Assembly (NCBI GenBank): GCA_016181985.1
Contig: JACOYG010000028.1
Span: 1 to 15,461, forward strand
DNA: 15,461 bases
Source of the DNA: Candidatus Nealsoniibacteriota bacterium
GTDB taxonomy: Bacteria > Patescibacteriota > Minisyncoccia > Minisyncoccales > MHMH01
Reading direction: 5' to 3'
Within the stretch, counting starts at the first letter, position 1. Each line of letters begins with the position of its first letter. Below the pieces are notes generated by a model that saw only the letters and a program-made list of their open reading frames with translations, was not told where the DNA came from and searched no databases. Below, piece after piece: positions 6,706 through 12,878 of this stretch. Position numbers and translations under genes: made by a program.

Positions 6706-6737
6706 ACACGTTAAGAAGCCATGGCTTCTTAACGTGT
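6706..6737. repeat. Perfect 32-bp palindrome, copy 2
   Basis: The centre is between 6721 and 6722; each arm is 16 nt, ACACGTTAAGAAGCCA and its complement. It is identical over all 32 bases to 6037-6068. It lies between the 3' end of phosphomannomutase and the 5' end of the PaaX/Cas2-like gene, over the probable -35 region of the latter. No third copy was found in this window. Confidence 0.95.
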
Positions 6738-6811
6738 ATAATATAAAACATATATAATGATATTAATATATAGTAAATTCATCTAGTATCTAAAATTTCG
6801 CCGATTGTTCG

Positions 6812-8239
6812 TCATTTTAATGCTTCGAGGTTGAGGTTAATACTAGATAACCAATCTACCTCCTGATAGCTGTGGAGCAGTTTGCTGATGTATTTTTTCA
6901 GGTAATTATATCTCTCGTCAGTTTTTGCTTCAAATTTAATCGTCAGATAGGGCGCGTTTTGAGAATAACGGATAACAAACATCGCATCCTCAAAATCCAC
7001 TCTCACCCCATCCCCCGCCCGCTCATCGTCAATGATTTGGGCTCCGGAGAAATCTTTTTTAAGCGCCGGATTGATTTTTTTTATTAAGTCAACTTTATAC
7101 TCGTCCGCGGAATATATTTTTATTTCCGGACTGGAAATATATTTTGGAATGGCGGCGATAGCCGAAGAAAGCGATTGGTTGGTTTTTGCCAAATAACTCA
7201 ACAAGCGCAGCGTTGAGTAAAGGCCGTCGTCGTGATTGTAGAAATCGGCTGAAAAAAAGAAGTGGCCGGACAGTTCGCCGATAAAAGCCGCTTTAACTTC
7301 CTGATTTTTTTTCTTTAAAAAGGAGTGGCCCGTTCGCCACATAAACGGCTTGCCGCCGTGTTTTAAAATTGTTTCCTCAACGGCTTTTGAACAAAGAGTA
7401 TTGTACATTATAGTCGCATTGGGATGCTCCCTTAATACGTCGGCGGCGAAAAGAGCCACCAAAACATCGTTCCATATAATATTTCCCTTATCATCAACTA
7501 TGCCGATCCTATCTCCATCGGCATCATAGGAAAATCCCAAATCGGCGTTTTCCTGCAATACTTTTTCTCTTAAACGACTGGCCACGGCCATACTGGTGGG
7601 GTCCGGGGTGCCTAAAGGAAAAGAAGAATCCAATATGCTATTGCTTTCAACTACTTGGCAACCGGCTTTCTTTAATAATTCCGGGGCGATAACTCCGGCC
7701 GTGGAATGGCTGGGGTCAATTACGATCTTAAACCTTTTTGTTATTGGCAATTTTTTGAGTAAATCAGCGAAATACTCCTGACGAATATCGCGAATTTGAA
7801 CGGAACCGTTTTTTGCGTCTTGTTCATAATCCTCCCTTTCAATCATTTGTTTTAACTCCTGGAGATTTTCATAAACTAAAGTTTCAGAAAAATCATTGGC
7901 TAGCTTAAAACCGTTGTATTCGACTGGATTGTGGGAAGCCGTTACGTAAACCCCGCCGCGGCAATTAAGATAATATTGCGACCAATAAAAGGTGCCGATG
8001 AGATTTAAACCGATGTTAATTACGTCAACGCCGGCCCAGGTTAGTCCCTTAATAACGGCTTGGCTGTATTCGGGGCTTGTGGCGCGAGAATCAAAACCAA
8101 CCACCGCCTTTTTTATGCCTTTTCTGCTCAAAAAAACGCCAAAAGCTTTGCCGATGTGCTCGGCTATTTTCGGATTAAGGTCCTTATCAACCAAGCCGCG
8201 GATATCATAGCCTCGAAATATGTTAGGGTTGATTTTCAT
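6812..8239 (-). CDS. manB: Phosphomannomutase/phosphoglucomutase
   Basis: A 475-aa alpha-D-phosphohexomutase that interconverts hexose 6-phosphate and 1-phosphate, supplying mannose-1-P or glucose-1-P for nucleotide sugars. All four signatures are present: the catalytic phosphoserine loop TASHNP with Ser102; the metal-binding loop DADGDR (239-244); the sugar-binding loop GELSGH (321-326), close to the GEMSGH of PMM/PGM; and the phosphate-binding loop RYSQNAP (424-430), slightly divergent from the usual R-x-S-N-T-x-P form. The N-terminus FRGYDIRG is typical. Together with PGI/PMI at 1697-2697 it would complete fructose-6-P to mannose-1-P. On the minus strand an extended -10 TGATATAAT lies 14 nt before the ATG, implying a leader under 10 nt. 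Mutase specificity (mannose or glucose) cannot be fixed by eye. Confidence 0.94.
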   Translation of the reverse strand: MKINPNIFRGYDIRGLVDKDLNPKIAEHIGKAFGVFLSRKGIKKAVVGFDSRATSPEYSQAVIKGLTWAGVDVINIGLNLIGTFYWSQYYLNCRGGVYVTASHNPVEYNGFKLANDFSETLVYENLQELKQMIEREDYEQDAKNGSVQIRDIRQEYFADLLKKLPITKRFKIVIDPSHSTAGVIAPELLKKAGCQVVESNSILDSSFPLGTPDPTSMAVASRLREKVLQENADLGFSYDADGDRIGIVDDKGNIIWNDVLVALFAADVLREHPNATIMYNTLCSKAVEETILKHGGKPFMWRTGHSFLKKKNQEVKAAFIGELSGHFFFSADFYNHDDGLYSTLRLLSYLAKTNQSLSSAIAAIPKYISSPEIKIYSADEYKVDLIKKINPALKKDFSGAQIIDDERAGDGVRVDFEDAMFVIRYSQNAPYLTIKFEAKTDERYNYLKKYISKLLHSYQEVDWLSSINLNLEALK

Positions 8240-8246
8240 ATTAATA

Positions 8247-8283
8247 TTGACTTATTATATCATATAATATAGTATTTGAGGTG
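8247..8283. promoter_or_regulatory. Divergent promoter region of manB (-) and rpsF (+)
   Basis: ATTATAT-C-ATATAAT (8254-8268) is a perfect inverted repeat that puts a TATAAT on each strand: 8263-8268 on plus and 8259-8254 on minus. The minus copy has the extended TGn. On the plus strand TTGACT (8247-8252) is only 10 bp from TATAAT but 15 bp from TATAGT (8268-8273), so the exact plus promoter is uncertain. A clear Shine-Dalgarno, GAGGTG (8278-8283), lies 7 nt before rpsF ATG 8291. Confidence 0.5.
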
Positions 8284-8290
8284 TAATAAT

Positions 8291-8653
8291 ATGACTAAAC
8301 ATTACGAATTAACCTATACAATACCGGAAAATCTTACGAGCGAGGAGGCCGGCGATCTTTTTGAAAGAGTGATTTCTTACTTCCCGCAAGCTGCGACCTC
8401 CGAAAAGGGCCATAATTTTTTCAGTTTGGAATTTTATTCAGAGCCGGAAACGATTCAAGATTTAGAAAAAAAACTTAAATCCGAAGCTAAAATAAAGAAA
8501 TACATCCTCACAAAAAAAGAAAAGTTAAGAGCGCTCAAAAACAGAACCAGGAAGGCCCCCGAAAAAAATCTCGACCAAGAACAAAAGCAAAAGGTCGAAA
8601 AAATTGAACTAAAAGAAATCGACGCAAAACTTAAAGAAATTTTTGGGGAATAA
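8291..8653 (+). CDS. rpsF: 30S ribosomal protein S6
   Basis: A 120-aa protein starting MTKHYELTYTIPENLTSEEAG, with the S6 pattern YEL-Y-I followed by a helix, LEFYSEPETIQDLEKKLKSEAKIKKYILTK, and a long Lys/Glu-rich C-terminal tail. S6 binds S18 on the platform of the small subunit. The start is ATG 8291, supported by GAGGTG 7 nt upstream; the longer frame from TTG 8276 would include the Shine-Dalgarno and is rejected. The gene order rpsF-ssb-rpsR is the widely conserved bacterial operon, which confirms the identification although S6 itself is divergent. ssb starts 5 nt after the stop. Confidence 0.93.
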   Translation: MTKHYELTYTIPENLTSEEAGDLFERVISYFPQAATSEKGHNFFSLEFYSEPETIQDLEKKLKSEAKIKKYILTKKEKLRALKNRTRKAPEKNLDQEQKQKVEKIELKEIDAKLKEIFGE

Positions 8654-8658
8654 TAAAT

Positions 8659-9090
8659 ATGAATCTCAACAAAGTAATTTTAATCGGAAACTTAGCGTCA
8701 GATCCTGAGCTAAGAAGCACCGCATCGGGAAAACAAGTTTGCAATTTCCGAATCGCCACCAATAGAATCTGGAAAGATGCCGCCGGCCAGCAGCAAAAAG
8801 AAACAGAATTTCATACCATAGTCGCCTGGGGCAAATTAGCCGAAATTTCTTCCAAATACTTAACTAAGGGTTCTCTGGCTATGATCGAAGGAAGACTGGC
8901 CACAAGATCGTGGCAAGATCCTTCCGGAGTCAAAAAATTCCGAACGGAAATCGTTGCCGAAGGTTTGCAAATGGGTCCAAAAAGAATGCCTGGTTCTTCC
9001 TCGCCGTCACCCGCGCAAGCAGAAGATAAGGAAGAAATTCCCATTATTGAGGAAGAAAAAGAGATTGACGTAAAAGACATCCCATTATAA
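8659..9090 (+). CDS. ssb: Single-stranded DNA-binding protein
   Basis: A 143-aa SSB that coats single-stranded DNA in replication and repair. The OB fold starts MNLNKVILIGNLASDPELRST and continues with FRIATNRIW, TEFHTIVAWGKLAEISSKYLTKGSLAMIEGRLATRSW and FRTEIVAEGLQM, about residues 1-105. A flexible Ser/Pro and acidic linker follows, ending in DIPL, a variant of the DDIPF partner-docking tip. It lies within rpsF-ssb-rpsR, 5 nt after rpsF; GGGG at 8645-8648 inside the rpsF end is the only Shine-Dalgarno-like sequence. Confidence 0.97.
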   Translation: MNLNKVILIGNLASDPELRSTASGKQVCNFRIATNRIWKDAAGQQQKETEFHTIVAWGKLAEISSKYLTKGSLAMIEGRLATRSWQDPSGVKKFRTEIVAEGLQMGPKRMPGSSSPSPAQAEDKEEIPIIEEEKEIDVKDIPL

Positions 9091-9111
9091 TCAACGAATA
9101 ACTAATTTATC

Positions 9112-9155
9112 GCGAATATACGAATTCGTAAATTCGTAACGGATTCGATATTCGC
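9112..9155 (+). promoter_or_regulatory. Structured ssb-rpsR intergenic leader
   Basis: The outer stem GCGAATAT (9112-9119) pairs with ATATTCGC (9148-9155), 8 bp. Nested inside, ACGAATT (9120-9126) and AATTCGT (9131-9137) form a 7-bp hairpin with loop CGTA. The structure ends 7 nt before the rpsR ATG (9163), where a ribosome must bind, and no Shine-Dalgarno is seen. There is no T run, so a terminator is unlikely. It could regulate rpsR translation or act as a processing site (inference). Confidence 0.5.
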
Positions 9156-9162
9156 TGATTTC

Positions 9163-9360
9163 ATGAACTGCTACTTTTGTCAAAAAAACATACAAGCAAT
9201 AGATTACAAGGATATAAAAACGCTCAAGCGTTTTATTTCCGGTTTGGGAAAAATTCGTCCTAAAAAAAGGACTGGAACGTGTTCCAGCCACCAAAGAAAA
9301 CTGGCCAAGGCCATAAAAAGAGGGAGAAATCTAGGCTTGCTCTCCGCCACCGGAAAGTAA
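9163..9360 (+). CDS. rpsR: 30S ribosomal protein S18 (zinc-type)
   Basis: A 65-aa S18, the partner of S6 on the 30S platform. The body IDYKDIKTLKRFISGLGKI, then RKLAKAIKRGRNLGLL, is the S18 signature. Cys3 and Cys6 (CYFC) with Cys40 and His43 (CSSH) form a probable zinc site, marking the zinc-containing form of S18. Length is on the short side of normal. It is the last gene of rpsF-ssb-rpsR, separated from ssb by a 72-nt structured gap. Its last 30 nt overlap the 3' end of recA on the opposite strand, so both C-termini are encoded by the same DNA. Confidence 0.96.
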   Translation: MNCYFCQKNIQAIDYKDIKTLKRFISGLGKIRPKKRTGTCSSHQRKLAKAIKRGRNLGLLSATGK

Positions 9361-10353
9361 CTGCTTTCTGATTTTCTTTGCCGTTTCGGGATTTTCTTTG
9401 AGAAATTTCTTTGCTCCGTCCGTACCCTGTCCTAATTTCGTATCTTCAAACTGAAGCCAGCTTCCGGCTTTTTTTATTACGCCATTTTTAACTCCCAAAT
9501 TAACCATATCGGCAAGATAGGAAATTCCTTCGTTGTAATAAATGGCGAATTCGGCAACCTTAAAGGGAGCTGCCACCTTATTTTTGACGATCTTTGCCCT
9601 GACCATTGAGCCGACTATCTGATCGCCCTGTTTAATTTGAGCTATTCTCCTCAAATCAATTCTAACTGAAGCGTAAAACTTAAGCGCCAGGCCGCCCGAA
9701 GTTGTTTCGGGATTGCCGAACATCACTCCGATTTTCATTCTGGTTTGATTAAGGAAAATTACCACGGTCTTGCTTTTAGCGAGAACGCCGGATAACTTTC
9801 TCAATGCTTGGGACATCAATCTCGCCTGAACGCCGATTGACGCATCCCCTATTTCTCCGGCTATTTCAGATTTAGGAGATAGCGCGGCTACCGAATCAAC
9901 GACAATAACATCAACCGAGCCCGATCTTATCAATGTCTCCACGATTTGCAGGGCCTGCTCGCCGGAATCCGGCTGAGATATCAAAAGGTCGTCCACTTTT
10001 ACCCCAATCTTTCTGGCATAATCTGGATCCATAGCGTGCTCTGCGTCAACAAAAGCGGCGATACCGCCTTTTTTTTGAGCTTCAGCGCAAATATGCAAAG
10101 CCAGGGTGCTCTTTCCCGTAGATTCCGGCCCGAAAATTTCTATAACTCTGCCTCTGGGCACTCCGCCCACACCCAAAGCCAAATCAAGGGAAACCGAGCC
10201 CGTGGGAATAACATCAATATCAACCGCCCTAACATCTCTTAGCGACATTATGGCTCCCTCGCCGAACCGCTGCTTGATCTCATCGATGGCTTCCTGCAGA
10301 TTACTATTGGCCTTGATTTTATTTTCCTCTTGCGCCTTTTTTTGCTTTGTCAT
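9331..10353 (-). CDS. recA: Recombinase RecA
   Basis: A 340-aa RecA, the strand-exchange ATPase of homologous recombination and SOS control. Motifs: GEGAIMSL near the N-terminus; Walker A GPESTGKST (75-83); FVDAEHAMDP with catalytic Glu105; Walker B VDVIVVDSVAAL (147-158); NQTRMKIGVMFGNPETTSGG (202-221), covering DNA-binding loop L2, with Thr where Ile is usual (NQIR); and the C-terminal domain GVIKKAGSWLQFEDTKLGQG. The C-terminus KKIRKQLLSGGGEQA lacks a long acidic tail. The last 30 nt overlap rpsR convergently. The ftsK stop lies 39 nt upstream in the same orientation. No clear Shine-Dalgarno or LexA box is seen before the ATG. Confidence 0.98.
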   Translation of the reverse strand: MTKQKKAQEENKIKANSNLQEAIDEIKQRFGEGAIMSLRDVRAVDIDVIPTGSVSLDLALGVGGVPRGRVIEIFGPESTGKSTLALHICAEAQKKGGIAAFVDAEHAMDPDYARKIGVKVDDLLISQPDSGEQALQIVETLIRSGSVDVIVVDSVAALSPKSEIAGEIGDASIGVQARLMSQALRKLSGVLAKSKTVVIFLNQTRMKIGVMFGNPETTSGGLALKFYASVRIDLRRIAQIKQGDQIVGSMVRAKIVKNKVAAPFKVAEFAIYYNEGISYLADMVNLGVKNGVIKKAGSWLQFEDTKLGQGTDGAKKFLKENPETAKKIRKQLLSGGGEQA

Positions 10354-10358
10354 ATTGT

Positions 10359-10391
10359 TTAAAAATTAAAAATTGTAAATTAAAAATTAAA
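10359..10391. repeat. AT-only direct repeat between ftsK and recA
   Basis: TTAAAAATTAAA occurs at 10359-10370 and again at 10380-10391 (period 21), with similar AT-rich sequence between. It fills the 39-nt gap and is the leader of recA on the minus strand. It may be simple sequence drift. Confidence 0.6.
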
Positions 10392-10392
10392 T

Positions 10393-12579
10393 TTATATCT
10401 TCTTCCAGTCTTCGGGATTTTCGCCGGTGACTTCCGGATCGCCGATTATTTCCGAACCGGCAGCCATTGCCGTATTGATTAAAATCTCTCTTGGTTTAGC
10501 GCCTTCGCCGGGACCGACTACGCCGCTTTCTTCGAGCATATCAATCAATCTCGCGGCTCGGGCGTAACCCACCCTTAAGCGTCTTTGTAATAAAGAAGCT
10601 GATGCTTTTTTTGCTTCAATCACTAATTTTTTCGCTTCCTCAAAAAGCGGATCTTCCGAACCTTGCGAAAAATCAAAATCCTGACTCGCCTCAAGCGTTT
10701 TCTCCAATTCTTGAGTAAGCTCGATACTTTGAGATGGCTCTTCCGCTTCCGTGGCTTGGTCTTTTATATATTTTACCACCTTCTTAACTTCTTTATCGGA
10801 CACATAGGCGCCCTGAATGCGGCGGGCTTTGGAAGTCTCGGCTGAAATGAACAGCATGTCGCCCGAGCCCAAAAGCTTTTCCGCTCCGGCCATATCCAAT
10901 ACCGTTCTAGAATCAATCTGCGAGGCTACCTGAAAAGTAATTCTGGAAGTGATATTGGCCTTGATTAAACCGGTAATAACCTCTACCGAAGGCCTCTGGG
11001 TGGCCACAATCAAGTGGATGCCTACGGCTCTGGCCATTTGGGCCAGCCTGACGATGCCCGCCTCTATATCTCTGCCGCGAGCCGCCATTAAGTCAGCTAA
11101 TTCATCAACCACCAGAACGATGTAGGGCAAAATAGGAGATCCTTCTTTTTGCATTATTTCGTTATATGAGGCGATATCTCTGGCGTGGCCTGAAGCTAAA
11201 ACATCAAATCTTCTTTCCATTTCAGAAACAAGCCACTTCAAAACATTGACGGATTTTTGCGCATCCTGAATTACCGGAGTTAAAAGGTGGGGAAGATCGT
11301 TATAAATATGGAATTCTACCCTCTTGGGGTCGATTAAAATCAGTCTCAGGGTTTCGGGAGAATTCTGATAAAGCAGACTCATGATTATGCTGCTTAAACA
11401 AATTGTTTTTCCGGTACCAGTGGACCCAGCCACCAGAAGATGCGGCATCTTCGCTAGGTCGGCAAAAACGGGATTTGCCGCTACATCTCTACCCAGCGAT
11501 ATGGTCAAAGTGGAGACGGAATTTTGGAAACTGGAATGCTCTATCAAATTTTTAAGGCGAACTACCGTTCTAACTCTGTTCGGGAGTTCAATGCCCACCA
11601 AAGGCCTTCCAGGAATCGGCGCTTCAATTCTGATGGGGTGAGCGGCTAAAGCCAAAGATAAATCAGAAGAAAGAGTCGTAATTTTTGAAAGCTTAACGCC
11701 TTCGGCCGGCTTTAAAGTATACTGGGTAACGGTGGGGCCGATATTCACTTCGGACATTTCTACCTGAATATCAAAATTTTGAAGCGTTCTTTTGATGATC
11801 GCCGAATTGATCCTGATGTCGCCGGCGGCCGGCGTGCCCTTGTCGGATTCCAGCAAATCTGCCGGAGGCAGATTGTAATTTTTTAAAAGTTTTGATTCGA
11901 TCGGTTTTGTTTTGAAATCAAGGGACGAATTTTGCGGCAATTGCGGAGCTGCCGCAGGGGCCAGCGATTCTATCGGCCTGACTTTGAATTTTGGCCCGAA
12001 AATTTTCTTAATCACAGACCTGCCCGCCGAAGCTCCTGCAGGAGCGAAGGAGGGTTTACCCGTAGATAGTGAACCATCTTTCTTGCTCGGCCGGTATAGA
12101 AACTGCCAGAAAATAACAGTCCCGGTGATAATTAGCGCCCCGAAAATAATTTTACTGACCAAACTGCCGAATATTTTTAAGAACGGCCAGGCTATCGAAA
12201 ATCCTATCCAACCGCCCTGTTTTGTTTTAAAAGTTTCAAAAATGCCGCTCACCCCTAAAATTAAAATTAAAATTGCCAAAACCACCGGCCACTTGTTTCT
12301 GTCCCTTAGGCCGAAAAAAGCTATTCCGCCGAGAAGCAAAAACAAGGGCAAACCAAAGACAGCTTTGCCAAGCAACAGGGTGGCGGTTTTCATGAAAATC
12401 CCTCCTCCCCCGCCGGCCAATCCGAAGAAAGAAAGAGCGATAATTATGGCAAAAATCACCAAGGCCACGCCTAAAATCAAGCGCTTAGTTTCTTCCGGCA
12501 AAAAAAACCTCGACGGTTTTTTCGCCGCGCGTCCCCTTTCGGCAGCCAGCCTTTTTCCATTTTTCTTTACCTTAGCCAT
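10393..12579 (-). CDS. ftsK: DNA translocase FtsK/SpoIIIE
   Basis: A 728-aa septal DNA pump that clears chromosome ends during division. The N-terminus is basic, then about four membrane segments lie near residues 33-55, 64-90, 98-114 and 132-160. A Pro/Ala-rich linker (about 165-250) contains two similar units, FKVRPIES and FKTKPIES, and an Ala/Gly insertion encoded by a 14-bp DNA palindrome (12032-12045). The motor has Walker A GSTGTGKT (385-392), Walker B IVLVVDEL (487-494) and the conserved ATQRPSVEVITGLIKANI (526-543). The C-terminal winged-helix gamma domain, EAKKLVIEAKKASASLLQRRLRVGYARAARLIDMLE (648-683), recognises polarity motifs. The linker is short, as in many small genomes. An extended -10 lies 6 nt before the ATG, so the mRNA may be leaderless. 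Confidence 0.97.
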   Translation of the reverse strand: MAKVKKNGKRLAAERGRAAKKPSRFFLPEETKRLILGVALVIFAIIIALSFFGLAGGGGGIFMKTATLLLGKAVFGLPLFLLLGGIAFFGLRDRNKWPVVLAILILILGVSGIFETFKTKQGGWIGFSIAWPFLKIFGSLVSKIIFGALIITGTVIFWQFLYRPSKKDGSLSTGKPSFAPAGASAGRSVIKKIFGPKFKVRPIESLAPAAAPQLPQNSSLDFKTKPIESKLLKNYNLPPADLLESDKGTPAAGDIRINSAIIKRTLQNFDIQVEMSEVNIGPTVTQYTLKPAEGVKLSKITTLSSDLSLALAAHPIRIEAPIPGRPLVGIELPNRVRTVVRLKNLIEHSSFQNSVSTLTISLGRDVAANPVFADLAKMPHLLVAGSTGTGKTICLSSIIMSLLYQNSPETLRLILIDPKRVEFHIYNDLPHLLTPVIQDAQKSVNVLKWLVSEMERRFDVLASGHARDIASYNEIMQKEGSPILPYIVLVVDELADLMAARGRDIEAGIVRLAQMARAVGIHLIVATQRPSVEVITGLIKANITSRITFQVASQIDSRTVLDMAGAEKLLGSGDMLFISAETSKARRIQGAYVSDKEVKKVVKYIKDQATEAEEPSQSIELTQELEKTLEASQDFDFSQGSEDPLFEEAKKLVIEAKKASASLLQRRLRVGYARAARLIDMLEESGVVGPGEGAKPREILINTAMAAGSEIIGDPEVTGENPEDWKKI

Positions 12580-12585
12580 TACTCA

Positions 12586-12594
12586 ATTTTACCA
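12586..12594 (-). promoter_or_regulatory. Extended -10 element of ftsK
   Basis: Minus-strand TGGTAAAAT (TGn plus TAAAAT) ends 6 nt before the ftsK ATG. A start 6-8 nt downstream of the box would be at or beside the A of the ATG, giving a leaderless mRNA. The same ATGGTAAAAT 10-mer precedes the PaaX/Cas2-like gene and the NYN gene. Confidence 0.45.
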
Positions 12595-12613
12595 TTCTTG
12601 AATTTAAAATTCA

Positions 12614-12637
12614 AAGGGGCATCCGCGGATGCCCCTT
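12614..12637 (-). terminator. GC-rich palindromic hairpin, probable terminator of the small unit
   Basis: A perfect 24-nt palindrome, AAGGGGCATCCG and its complement. On the minus strand it is followed by TTTGAATTTT; on the plus strand by TTAATTTTC. Both T tracts are interrupted, so termination may be weak or bidirectional. It begins 5 nt after the stop of the 20-residue frame at 12643-12705. Confidence 0.6.
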
Positions 12638-12642
12638 AATTT

Positions 12643-12705
12643 TCAGAATGGCTTTAAAATAAGAACTAGGAGACCAGCGATCATGAAAGCGAAGCCGTAA
12701 AGCAT
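12643..12705 (-). CDS. Candidate hydrophobic micropeptide (20 aa)
   Basis: Minus-strand ATG 12705 opens a 20-residue frame, MLYGFAFMIAGLLVLILKPF, which would make one membrane helix with a charged end. An in-frame GTG at 12714 would add three residues. It sits between a promoter (12755-12782), a very strong Shine-Dalgarno (AGGAGGTG, 12737-12730) and a hairpin 5 nt after its stop, all in the 299-bp ftsK/NYN gap. The weak point is spacing: the Shine-Dalgarno is 26 nt from ATG and 17 nt from GTG. Its optimal partner (7 nt) is TTG 12724 in another frame, giving a basic 37-residue peptide (12611-12724) that reads through the hairpin. Small hydrophobic peptides include type I toxins and membrane regulators; no family is recognised. 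Either frame, or neither, may be real. Confidence 0.35.
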   Translation of the reverse strand: MLYGFAFMIAGLLVLILKPF

Positions 12706-12754
12706 AATGCTCACTTCTTGGCAAAATTACACCTCCTTTCTATTCGGATAAAAT

Positions 12755-12782
12755 ATATTAGCATACCTTACCTAAAAAGCAA
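12755..12782 (-). promoter_or_regulatory. Promoter of the small minus-strand unit
   Basis: On the minus strand: -35 TTGCTT (12782-12777), 16-bp spacer, -10 TAATAT (12760-12755) with an extended TGC immediately before it. Predicted start is near 12748, about 11 nt before the Shine-Dalgarno AGGAGGTG. Confidence 0.6.
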
Positions 12783-12802
12783 GACTTATACTGCTCTAAA
12801 TC

Positions 12803-12830
12803 TTGACAGTGGGTTCTGATCTGCTATAAT
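12803..12830 (+). promoter_or_regulatory. Consensus sigma-70 promoter of a small plus-strand RNA
   Basis: TTGACA (12803-12808), 16-bp spacer, TATAAT (12825-12830): both hexamers perfect, with the same architecture as the promoter at 5708-5735 (both continue TATAATGA). No plus-strand gene follows before the window end. It is back-to-back with the minus-strand promoter at 12755-12782, 20 bp away. Confidence 0.82.
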
Positions 12831-12836
12831 GATAGT

Positions 12837-12877
12837 AGTTTTACAGTACGCCTCTGCGAAAGCAGGGGCGGTTTTTT
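12837..12877 (+). ncRNA. Candidate very short small RNA (about 41 nt)
   Basis: A consensus promoter predicts a start near 12837 and an intrinsic terminator ends at 12877. The product would be about 41 nt: a short single-stranded 5' part (roughly 12 nt, including TTTTACAG) and the terminator stem. No credible frame lies within it. It points towards the 3' end of the NYN gene (stop at 12879-12881), so read-through would be antisense to that gene. The name and function are unknown; the call rests only on promoter-terminator spacing. Confidence 0.55.
12849..12877 (+). terminator. Rho-independent terminator with GAAA tetraloop
   Basis: A 9-bp stem CGCCTCTGC/GCAGGGGCG (12849-12857/12862-12870, one G-U pair) closed by the GNRA tetraloop GAAA, then G and six T (12872-12877). 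On the minus strand there is no T run, so it serves plus-strand transcripts. Confidence 0.88.
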
Positions 12878-12878
12878 A

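Noticed and set aside
8276..8290. Upstream TTG start for rpsF
   Set aside because: It would put the clear Shine-Dalgarno GAGGTG inside the coding region and add residues (MRCNN) not expected for S6; ATG 8291 fits better.
10359..10391. AT-rich repeat as a replication origin or iteron array
   Set aside because: There are only two 12-bp copies, with no DnaA-box-like sequences or replication gene nearby; more likely simple AT-rich intergenic sequence.
11912..12601. 229-residue plus-strand frame opposite ftsK
   Set aside because: It is antisense to the membrane and linker part of ftsK, Lys/Pro-rich with no domain, and has no start signals; a shadow of the real gene.
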